This document shows, in pieces, positions 20,101 through 27,144 of a stretch of DNA of 50,928 nucleotides. The position numbers and the translations under genes were made by a program. Location of the stretch: contig QQSC01000009.1 of NCBI GenBank assembly GCA_003602475.1, forward strand, positions 16,173 to 67,100. The letters are read 5' to 3'. The notes under the pieces were generated by a model. The model was not told the origin of the DNA. It did not search any database and saw nothing but the letters and a program-made list of their open reading frames with translations. Source of the stretch: Candidatus Poseidoniales archaeon. Its GTDB lineage: Archaea > Thermoplasmatota > Poseidoniia > Poseidoniales > Poseidoniaceae. Every line of letters begins with the position of its first letter. Within the stretch, counting starts at the first letter, position 1.

Positions 20101-23100
20101 AGTCCTGAACAACCGAGGGGCTGGGAATCTTGCGTTTACTGCTGATCTTTCGTGGTACAACACCACACCAACACCGGTGTGGAATTGGGCTGGCATCGGA
20201 ACGCCTCCACTGAGTCAACCTGTTGACTGTGGATTGGACCGTGATTTGACCGATGTGTCGGTGTTCGCACACCAAGACCACTACACGCGGCAGGAACAAG
20301 CAAACCTTGTGGTCATGGCGTCCTGTCTGCCCAGCAACACCGATGTCAGAACAAGTTGGTCGGTGGTTGACGCCTTCAACACAACCCTTCACAGTGGACA
20401 AAACACATGGAATCAAAGCAGCACGTTGGGGCTTCTCGAGGTGAACGCCTTGCCGCTCACCTCAGCTACGCCCACCCGGCATTCGGTGACGGTGCAACTT
20501 GAAATCTGGAACACATCGACTTCTCAATGGGACTGGTACGACATGTCCAGTCTCCAGATTGGTGTCGAACCCGAACACGTTGTCCTTGGTGGAGCCTCGG
20601 ACTCGGCAACATCCCCATGGTTCTTGGCAGGTTCCGCTGTCTACGACATGAGGGTGCAGGGAACGAGCACGCACGCTCAGATTCAAGCACGTCAACACCC
20701 CGCCCAACCTTGGGCCAACATCACCTTGCCTTACGACCCTGTCGTGACCCAGGAATCGGTGGGTGTTCAGCTTCGAATTCAAGCCCTCCCACCCGCTGAC
20801 GGCAACATGGCGAACTTCACCACCTGGTCTCTTGAGGAGGTTGAAATTGGACTTTATGGAGGTCAAATGCCCGCCCGCCCCGGCTTGGACTTCAACCTTG
20901 ACCAGCGGTATGAATGGGGCCATGAAGACGTTCGCATCGGATCGTGGGGGTCACAAGATCGCTTCGTCAACGGCCAGGAAAGAATGGCGCTGAGCGTGTC
21001 GAGCGCTTCACCATCCACCGGCCGAGCCTGGGTGCCAGCAGACGACATCACTTCGCTCTCATTTGGATTCCACAGCGAAACCGGTTTCGTTCGAGATGTG
21101 GCTCTTTTTGTGCAAAACACGTTCATCACCAATCGAACGTTTGAAGCCAGTTCCACAGGAACGGTGGCTCTCACCCCCGATGAACTGCTGAACTTGCGGG
21201 CTGTTCTCGAGAACATCGGGCCGACTGTGGAGGTGCTTGGCACCAACTTTACTGAACTGCGCATTGAGGTGTCCGGACAAGGCACGGTCGTTCTGGCAGG
21301 CCTTCGGGCGTCCTATGTTGCCGGAACCAGCATCGTTGCTGATGGTGCGTCCCCCTTCGTGTTGGCTTTGAACCAAGCGAGGACGACAATTCCCGAGGTT
21401 GGTGGATACCAAGCCGTGCCGTTACCGTTCACTTCTGAAGGTCGAGGCGGGTTGACCGTGGAAGTCGTTCGCCTCCAAACCTCAAGCGCCTTGACCCTTA
21501 CTTCTGGTGGTATGATCAACCCACCGACCGTCCTGACGCCGAGCGCCAACGAACAAACCGTGCGAACCGAGTACACGGTGTTGGGCACCACGGTCACGCA
21601 TCATCGATTGGATGTGTTCAGTTCTGAACACCATGCCGTGTTCATGTTCCCTGCGAACGGGGGCGCACCTGTGGCACAAGGTGACCACGAGCTGGTTGCC
21701 ATCACCGGTTCCGCCATCGCTGAGACCTCCACCACGACAGGGGCGAACATCAGTTTCCGACTTCGCCCGTCTTGGGACGATGAAATGCGACTGACGGTGA
21801 CCTCCCGTGCGGTGTTGGCCAACGGGGTAACAGGCATTCCATTCACCCACACATGGGGAACTTCACTCGTTCAGGGTTACGAAAACGATTTGCAGCTCAA
21901 GTCGATGTTGTTCTCTGATGAAGAAGGACCATTCAGTCCAAGCCGGCAATACCTTCGTGGCGGTGAGGAAATGAACCTCTCAATTCGTGTCGGTTTCGAA
22001 GACGTGACGACCATGGACGCCTTTTTCGAGGGGGACGCTCAACTCGCCTTGTTCAGAGACGGGGTGGAGTTGAGCAACACCACGGTTCTGGATGGTGTCC
22101 ATTGGAACCTCACAACAGCCATTCCGTTTACCTACGGTGATGTGAATTGGGAAGTTCGCATGACGAGTTTCAACGGGTCCGATGTGGTCGAACCCTCGGA
22201 GTTGACACGCACGTTCACGGTGGATTCGGTTCGCCCCCGAGTCCTTATGTCGACCATGGCCCTCTACGATCATCGAACACCGAGCACCACACAGGTGGCA
22301 CAGGTGACCATCATGGATCAGCCCGTTCTTCCCAGCGCTATGGATGCCATGGTGTGGAAGGAATGGCAAGACGACGACAACCTCAACGGTTGGCCCGACC
22401 CCGGTGAATTCAACCCTGTGGCCATGCTCGTTCCATCTGACCAAACGCAATTGACAGGAGTCTACACCCTCATGCTCGACGACACCGGCGGAGAACTTGG
22501 TGACAAAGTATCTGTTTACCTTTCAGGAACCGACCCTTCCGGATACGCCATCCAGGATGGAGGCAGCGATCAACTGGAAGAGCAACTGTTCACCTATCAG
22601 CTTGCCATTGACGGAGCACCATCCTTGGCCAGCGATGCCTTCCGTTGGTCGGATGGGCGTCACGCTTGGCTCCATCCAAACGATCCTTACAGGTTGAATC
22701 TGGCCATTGAAGAGCCAAACGGCGGCTCGGACCTCGCCACGGTTGAGGTGATGTTGGCCAACAACCAAGGCAGCGATCCCATGAGCATTGAATGGGACTT
22801 CTCTACGAAAGCTTGCACCACAGAATCCATTCACATCATCATCGAAGATTGCTTGATGCGTGGAGAAAACGGCCCTGCAGGACCTTTTGAGCCCTCCATG
22901 GTTCTGGAGGTTGATTTCCAACTCGGGTGGAACACACCCGACCTCGGAGAAAACCGCAGGGAGCCAGCCATACGGGTTGTTGACCGTGCGGGACAAGAGG
23001 CGTTGAGGGCCTTCCCAGAACATCGATGGCGATTCTCTGCAGGATTGAGTATTCCCGACGAATCCGTGAACCTTTTCCTTTCGAGCGGTTCATTCCTCGG

Positions 23101-24484
23101 TGATGGTGCCCGAGTCACGCCCTCCACCTCGATGGAAATTTCAGGGGGCGTGGTGTTCAGTGAGACCATGACCGTCCCCAGCTTTGACTGCGATGTTGAT
23201 GTCCTCTTGGCCGGTCGCACGTACACTGCATCCACCATTGATGGAGTTTGGTCCATGCCTGTCACCGCTCCTGCGACATCCGGTTCCTTCCCTCTCACTT
23301 GGTCCGTTGGGTGCCTCGAAGGTCAAGGTCAGGACTTGACGGATGCGGAATCATCCGTTCGATGGATCCTCGTGGACGGTACCGGCCCAGAGCCCGTGGA
23401 GGTCCTCTCTCCTCGCGAAAGAGCGATCTTGACGGGTGAATCGTACGAGGTTCGCCTTCTCATGAACGAACTCGGTGGTTTGGACATGCAATCGCTTGAA
23501 TTGGTATGGACAGTTGAAGATTTCGCCACCGGCGATTCCATCCGATCGGGTCGTGAACCCATGGTCCTCATCGGTGAAGAGGTTGCTGGATTGCGATTGG
23601 AACTCACGGGTGAAATGAACCTCAGCTCCATCACCCGTGACATGTTGATCGAGAGAATGGTGGTCAATTTGCGTGTCGAAGGCCGTGACCTCGCCGGCAA
23701 TCCGGTTCAGGGAGCGGGTGGAAGCGGCATCATTACCTGGGACATGGAATGGCTTCAACCAGAATTTACCGTATCGCCATCTGCACTGACCTACTCTCGC
23801 TTGTTGCTTGATTTGGGAGAATCCTCCTCAGTGCAGGTTGAAGTTGAAAACATTGGTTCGCTCGAAGGCAGCGTTGATTTGCTGTTTGAGGAGGTCACGG
23901 TGGACGGTATGCGTTCCGTCATCCAACGCACATCGGCGTCAGCACCAGCAGGCGGCGTTACCACGGTGACCGTTGATTGGCAACCGGAGGGCATCGGTAT
24001 GCGTTGGGTTGAGGCGACGTTGGCAACGGGTGGCACAGCCACTGGCCCAACGGTCGATGTACGTTCCCCGGAAGAACCGAGTCTTTCAGAACAAGTCTTT
24101 GGAGATGTCAATCCCCTTTTGGGCAGTTTCGTGACCCTCCTTTTCGTGTCCGTACTCGGTGTCCTTCTCGTTTACATGCGACGCATGACCATCAATCAAG
24201 GTGCGAAAGTCGACATGGACTGGGACGAATATTCTTCGGATCTTGAAGACGATGAAGACGGAGTGGATGACGAAGTGGACGCTGCGACTTCCAGCAAATC
24301 GCATGCGGCATCAGGAACAGGAGCCGTTTCAAGCACAGCCTCTTCTACAAACACGTCAGACCGAAACGACACGGCCTCCACGGATTGGGTGAAAGGCAGC
24401 GACGGTTATTGGTGGTACCACGACAAGGCTTCGGGTGAATGGTGGTACAAAGACGCCAACGGAGACATTGTAAAGCACCCATGA
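17189..24484 (+). CDS. Giant secreted surface protein with six tandem repeats and C-terminal anchor (2431 aa)
   Basis: Unrecognised extracellular protein. A signal peptide (LALWLVLLMVSSTWMASVS) is followed by a jelly-roll/MAM-like domain at about 130-275 ending in YWFIDDVHIA. Six cysteine-headed beta repeats lie at residues 406, 549, 668, 787, 903 and 1014. About 1200 residues of mostly beta-sandwich sequence with many N-x-S/T sites follow. One membrane helix (LLGSFVTLLFVSVLGVLLVYM) precedes MRR, so the tail is predicted cytoplasmic. The tail is Asp/Glu-rich, then Ser/Thr-rich, and ends in an aromatic motif (GYWWYHD, GEWWYKD). A role in adhesion or as cell-envelope scaffold is inferred from architecture only. 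A GTG at 17150 would add 13 residues. It lies 9 nt before nadE. Confidence 0.85.
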   Translation: MRGEQSRSLALWLVLLMVSSTWMASVSHPAPMPSMGDAPQPSHVGQGDISNITLSSAPNTQIRLDLPADQPVYDAELRVTPKVLPAQSGFLWDDAADWTHSNAVLNGTVVDDGGLTGTTEGQLWDFNSGSQGWTFSNSYSSRVSTPVCGMNGTSGGSIRTYAGSTYATSPIVNLAGGQNTPFHAWINQGSFSCGEEPDSGEDLQFQYRTAAGGWVTFKTYFGSSTGGTVAQYQTTLPNAALHANAQFRIHQTSGSSTCCDYWFIDDVHIATPPDSNWTSPSMGHAPGVSFPLADDTYMPLTIDATIPTGAWLNWSVLNAQGEPIPGMSGSNTLHVPLHLLDHSVHDEIRLFLEFRGSDDGMTKVHSIGGDGTTLESFNEDPAPRGWSLNGSYHRGTFEPLPDTTGCGIDPSLADVEAYADHPVYNLTQTFTASVVLKCNPQGIPLRWSWNITDETGSTVDSGAQSLNVVEFSSAYALRSMSSNLLDQQQPSNYTLRVVYEVFDPAIGSLAPAAWSNSTFATARVIDSASNTQPLQTVNARDAEHRTAACSVHAHVDAIVVEPGQDFSGKVATFCPVLNESMQVDWEVLNTSSNTVIDSGSLVWTNQAYNRTQAITSTALSTQPEGTYSIRADFSWYNGLTAQWSTLGADAAGFSVTNMTTAVVNSTSCAVHAQATESVLGLNSAFDGRIESVCALTNTTLRADYNLRAIGSNSDISNGSTNWSNTDLLQTINWSVAAMNNQGIGLYSLGVELFSLNTSTMNWTLIDADSNTFTVANFTLVDLAPTYCTVEALPDVPMVDVGDAFGGRLNTACSPTRDNLSMSWTLRDLDGNTTVESGTIGWTNTQFLEVHNVTSTGLATEPAGNYSLEATLSWFNSTTNSWAVLDTDMRSFLVVDYSTATSPCSVHAQPLRSVLAVGNGFEGHLYATCPQSNVTMWVTWTLEDAQSQQVLDSGTAEWTTTSFLDSINVTSSVLNNRGAGNLAFTADLSWYNTTPTPVWNWAGIGTPPLSQPVDCGLDRDLTDVSVFAHQDHYTRQEQANLVVMASCLPSNTDVRTSWSVVDAFNTTLHSGQNTWNQSSTLGLLEVNALPLTSATPTRHSVTVQLEIWNTSTSQWDWYDMSSLQIGVEPEHVVLGGASDSATSPWFLAGSAVYDMRVQGTSTHAQIQARQHPAQPWANITLPYDPVVTQESVGVQLRIQALPPADGNMANFTTWSLEEVEIGLYGGQMPARPGLDFNLDQRYEWGHEDVRIGSWGSQDRFVNGQERMALSVSSASPSTGRAWVPADDITSLSFGFHSETGFVRDVALFVQNTFITNRTFEASSTGTVALTPDELLNLRAVLENIGPTVEVLGTNFTELRIEVSGQGTVVLAGLRASYVAGTSIVADGASPFVLALNQARTTIPEVGGYQAVPLPFTSEGRGGLTVEVVRLQTSSALTLTSGGMINPPTVLTPSANEQTVRTEYTVLGTTVTHHRLDVFSSEHHAVFMFPANGGAPVAQGDHELVAITGSAIAETSTTTGANISFRLRPSWDDEMRLTVTSRAVLANGVTGIPFTHTWGTSLVQGYENDLQLKSMLFSDEEGPFSPSRQYLRGGEEMNLSIRVGFEDVTTMDAFFEGDAQLALFRDGVELSNTTVLDGVHWNLTTAIPFTYGDVNWEVRMTSFNGSDVVEPSELTRTFTVDSVRPRVLMSTMALYDHRTPSTTQVAQVTIMDQPVLPSAMDAMVWKEWQDDDNLNGWPDPGEFNPVAMLVPSDQTQLTGVYTLMLDDTGGELGDKVSVYLSGTDPSGYAIQDGGSDQLEEQLFTYQLAIDGAPSLASDAFRWSDGRHAWLHPNDPYRLNLAIEEPNGGSDLATVEVMLANNQGSDPMSIEWDFSTKACTTESIHIIIEDCLMRGENGPAGPFEPSMVLEVDFQLGWNTPDLGENRREPAIRVVDRAGQEALRAFPEHRWRFSAGLSIPDESVNLFLSSGSFLGDGARVTPSTSMEISGGVVFSETMTVPSFDCDVDVLLAGRTYTASTIDGVWSMPVTAPATSGSFPLTWSVGCLEGQGQDLTDAESSVRWILVDGTGPEPVEVLSPRERAILTGESYEVRLLMNELGGLDMQSLELVWTVEDFATGDSIRSGREPMVLIGEEVAGLRLELTGEMNLSSITRDMLIERMVVNLRVEGRDLAGNPVQGAGGSGIITWDMEWLQPEFTVSPSALTYSRLLLDLGESSSVQVEVENIGSLEGSVDLLFEEVTVDGMRSVIQRTSASAPAGGVTTVTVDWQPEGIGMRWVEATLATGGTATGPTVDVRSPEEPSLSEQVFGDVNPLLGSFVTLLFVSVLGVLLVYMRRMTINQGAKVDMDWDEYSSDLEDDEDGVDDEVDAATSSKSHAASGTGAVSSTASSTNTSDRNDTASTDWVKGSDGYWWYHDKASGEWWYKDANGDIVKHP
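18404..20550 (+). repeat. Six tandem protein repeats of about 110-145 residues
   Basis: Units begin at the codon for a conserved cysteine at 18404 (CGIDPS), 18833 (CSVHAH), 19190 (CAVHAQ), 19547 (CTVEAL), 19895 (CSVHAQ) and 20228 (CGLDRD). The spacings are 429, 357, 357, 348 and 333 nt. Each unit has a second cysteine about 31-35 residues on, a phrase like DSGSLVWTN (sGt..Wtn) and a closing SWYN..-W segment, consistent with a disulfide-stapled beta-sandwich. The repeats have diverged strongly at DNA level, so they are old rather than recent duplications. Confidence 0.75.
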
Positions 24485-24493
24485 TTCGTTACC

Positions 24494-26284
24494 ATGAGGT
24501 GGTCTGTCTTGGGTGTGGTTTCGCTTCTGCAAATGGACCCCAAAGTAGGGGATCTCTCTGGAAACTCCCTTCGCATTCAGGGCTTGCTTGAACAGGCACG
24601 AAGCGCAGGGGGCCAGGTTGCAGTCAGCACGGAGTTGGCCATTTGCGGCTATCCTCCACGAGACTTGTTGCTCGAATCAGATTTCGTAAAATCTGCAATG
24701 GAAGCGGCCTTGACCCTGCCCACCGCTCTTCCTGCCCTCATCGGCACACCGCTTCCTCCAGACGAACCGCGGCAACGCCCGGCCAACGGGGTGGTGCGTG
24801 TGGGGTCGTCTTCTGGAACCATCACTGGTCATGCAGAAGGGCATGTGGTGGGAAAGAAACAGTTGCTGCCAACCTACGATGTGTTTGACGAAGCTCGCTA
24901 CTTTGAACCCTCGAACCGTACGGGTCTTGCACGTTCATGCGGCGGACTCACGTTGGGTGTTACCATTTGTGAGGATGCGTGGCAGTCGGCAGGCAAAACC
25001 CCTTCTTCTTACCAGCAAGACCCGATCGAACACATCGCTGAATGGGGTCGCCAAGGCGTAGAAATTCATGCGACCGTCAACCTTTCAGCTTCACCGTTTC
25101 ACACCCAGAAATTTCAAACCCGCCTTGAGGTGGCCCGCCATGTTGCTGCAGTGCTGCAACATCCGTTCTTGCTCGCCAACCAAGTGGGCGGTAACGACGA
25201 CCTTTTGTTCGACGGTCGAAGCCTCGCCGTATGGCCTTCTGGGCGAGCAGTGGTCGCTCCTGCATGGCAAGAGGGCGTGTTGATGGTCGACCTTGACAAG
25301 CCCGAAAATTGCCAATGGATGGCCTCCACTCAAACGAACGCTCTGTGCAAGGGTGAAGGGACCCTCGTTCATCTCGAGCCCAGCGAGGACGGTTCTCAAT
25401 TGGACGGATCAACGGACGATTTGGCGTATGCTGTGATCACTGGTTTGAGCGATTACTGTCGCAAATCAGGCATCAACGGGATCGTTTTGGGCCTCTCTGG
25501 AGGCATTGACTCGGCGGTCGCTGCTTGTGTCGCGGTCCATGCCGTGGGTGCAGAAAACGTCTCGGGGTTGGCCATGCCTTCTCGGTTCTCTTCCCAGCAT
25601 TCGATCGATGACGCCGCTCATACAGCGCACGCGCTTGGGCTTTCCTACGCCGTTCACCCCATCGGTGGCATGCACGATGCCGTTGAACACGAACTTGCTT
25701 CCGTGCTCGCCAAAGGTCACGCCGTCGCAGGAGAAAACGTCCAAGCCCGGCTTCGCGGACTGACGGTCATGGCGTACTCCAACGCCCTTGGTCGAATGGC
25801 CGTGACCACGGGGAACAAATCCGAAATCGCTCAGGGATATTGCACGCTCTACGGTGACATGGCTGGCGGTTATGCACCACTTGCAGATGTCTACAAAATG
25901 GAAGTCTATGCGCTGGCTGAATGGTTCAACGCTCGAGCCAGCGCCCGTGGAGCCACGCCCCCCGTCAACGAATCAACGTTGACCAAACCACCCTCTGCCG
26001 AACTGGCACCGAATCAACAAGACGACGACACATTGCCTCCATACGACGTGTTGGACAACATGTTGCGAGCCCACATTGAGGACGGGCACGATGCACACGG
26101 CATGGTGGCCCTTGGATTCGACGAGGCCGCCGTTCTGGACGTCTTGCAACGCCTTGAAAGAAACGAACACAAGCGGTGGCAAATGCCCCCAGGTCCTCGG
26201 GTCTCTTCCCGTGCCTTCGGACAAGGTTGGCGACGACCGTTGGCCTCTCACCATCAGTGGCGGACCCAAGAAGAGCATCGGTGA
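24494..26284 (+). CDS. nadE: Glutamine-dependent NAD+ synthetase
   Basis: Makes NAD+ from nicotinate adenine dinucleotide using glutamine as nitrogen donor; 596 residues. The N-terminal nitrilase-type glutaminase domain shows the Glu-Lys-Cys triad: Glu in STELAICGYPPRDLL, Lys in VGKKQLLPTYDVFDE and Cys in VTICEDAW. The C-terminal synthetase has the ATP-pyrophosphatase loop GLSGGIDSAVAA near residue 334 and TGNKSEIAQGYCTLYGDMAG, which is typical of the family. Many archaea have only the ammonia-dependent short form, so the fused glutaminase suggests a bacterial-type gene. The last 40 residues (GPRVSSRAFGQGWRRP) match the usual C-terminal end. It starts 9 nt after the giant surface protein, so it may share its transcript. 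Confidence 0.95.
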   Translation: MRWSVLGVVSLLQMDPKVGDLSGNSLRIQGLLEQARSAGGQVAVSTELAICGYPPRDLLLESDFVKSAMEAALTLPTALPALIGTPLPPDEPRQRPANGVVRVGSSSGTITGHAEGHVVGKKQLLPTYDVFDEARYFEPSNRTGLARSCGGLTLGVTICEDAWQSAGKTPSSYQQDPIEHIAEWGRQGVEIHATVNLSASPFHTQKFQTRLEVARHVAAVLQHPFLLANQVGGNDDLLFDGRSLAVWPSGRAVVAPAWQEGVLMVDLDKPENCQWMASTQTNALCKGEGTLVHLEPSEDGSQLDGSTDDLAYAVITGLSDYCRKSGINGIVLGLSGGIDSAVAACVAVHAVGAENVSGLAMPSRFSSQHSIDDAAHTAHALGLSYAVHPIGGMHDAVEHELASVLAKGHAVAGENVQARLRGLTVMAYSNALGRMAVTTGNKSEIAQGYCTLYGDMAGGYAPLADVYKMEVYALAEWFNARASARGATPPVNESTLTKPPSAELAPNQQDDDTLPPYDVLDNMLRAHIEDGHDAHGMVALGFDEAAVLDVLQRLERNEHKRWQMPPGPRVSSRAFGQGWRRPLASHHQWRTQEEHR

Positions 26285-26314
26285 ACTCAAAAACTGTGCC
26301 TCAAAGCCCACTTC

Positions 26315-27136
26315 GTGGCACCTCATGTGGTGAACATTGCGGGATACAGGTTTGCTGACCTGCCGGACCGTGACGACCTGGTTCCAGTGCTGCAAAGCGT
26401 CTGTGACGATGCGGGTCTGAAGGGAACCGTGTTGGTCGCACCTGAAGGCCTCAATTTTTTCTTGGCCGGTCCTCAAAACGGGTTGGACATTTTCATTGCC
26501 CATCTTGAATTGGATCAGCGTTTTCAAAGCATTCCGCTCAAAATGTCCTACACGGATTACCAACCTTTCAACCGAATGAACGTTCGTCGAAAGAAGGAAA
26601 TCATCTCCGTTGGGCTCAGTCACATTCGCCCTCATGAATTCACCGGAGAAGACATCACACCAACGGCATTGAAGCAGAAATTGGACGCAGGGCAACCGAT
26701 TCATGTTCTTGACACGCGCAACGATTACGAATTGAGGATTGGAACGTTCAAGAACGCCATCGACTTGGAGATTTCATCCTTCAGAGATTTTCCAAAAGCC
26801 ATCACTTCCTTGCCAGAGAGCATGAAAAACGAAGAGATTGTGATGTTTTGCACGGGGGGGATTCGTTGCGAAAAGGCCAGTGCAATCATGCTTGAAGCAG
26901 GGTTCACGAACGTCAAGCAACTCAAAGGAGGTGTGCTCGGTTACTTCGAAGAAGTCGGTGGTGACCATTGGGAGGGTGACTGTTTCGTGTTTGATCAACG
27001 TGTGGCGGTTAACCCAAACCTTCAGGAAACCGATGCTGAGGTCTGTTTTGCCTGCCGCCAACCGCTATCGGTGGAAGAACAACGCTCAGTGCACTACGTG
27101 ATTGGACAATCCTGCCCATACTGCTACGGATCGTGA
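26315..27136 (+). CDS. trhO: tRNA uridine(34) 5-hydroxylase TrhO (YceA/UPF0176, rhodanese domain)
   Basis: Oxygen-dependent enzyme that forms 5-hydroxyuridine at tRNA wobble position 34. The 273 residues contain the N-terminal ferredoxin-like domain (APEGLNFFLAG) and a central rhodanese domain with HVLDTRNDYE. The active-site loop is CTGGIRCEKA (Cys179), the hallmark of TrhO. A C-terminal four-cysteine module (CFACRQP, SCPYC) probably binds zinc. The start appears to be GTG 26315; no in-frame ATG lies close. It is 30 nt downstream of nadE on the same strand. The family is common in bacteria and scarce in archaea, so transfer is plausible. Confidence 0.9.
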   Translation: MAPHVVNIAGYRFADLPDRDDLVPVLQSVCDDAGLKGTVLVAPEGLNFFLAGPQNGLDIFIAHLELDQRFQSIPLKMSYTDYQPFNRMNVRRKKEIISVGLSHIRPHEFTGEDITPTALKQKLDAGQPIHVLDTRNDYELRIGTFKNAIDLEISSFRDFPKAITSLPESMKNEEIVMFCTGGIRCEKASAIMLEAGFTNVKQLKGGVLGYFEEVGGDHWEGDCFVFDQRVAVNPNLQETDAEVCFACRQPLSVEEQRSVHYVIGQSCPYCYGS

Positions 27137-27144
27137 GCGAAGCC

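Noticed and set aside
18404..20550. Possible CRISPR or recent DNA-level repeat array
   Set aside because: The periodicity of about 350 nt is in the protein. DNA copies are strongly diverged, in frame, and lack short identical repeats with unique spacers.
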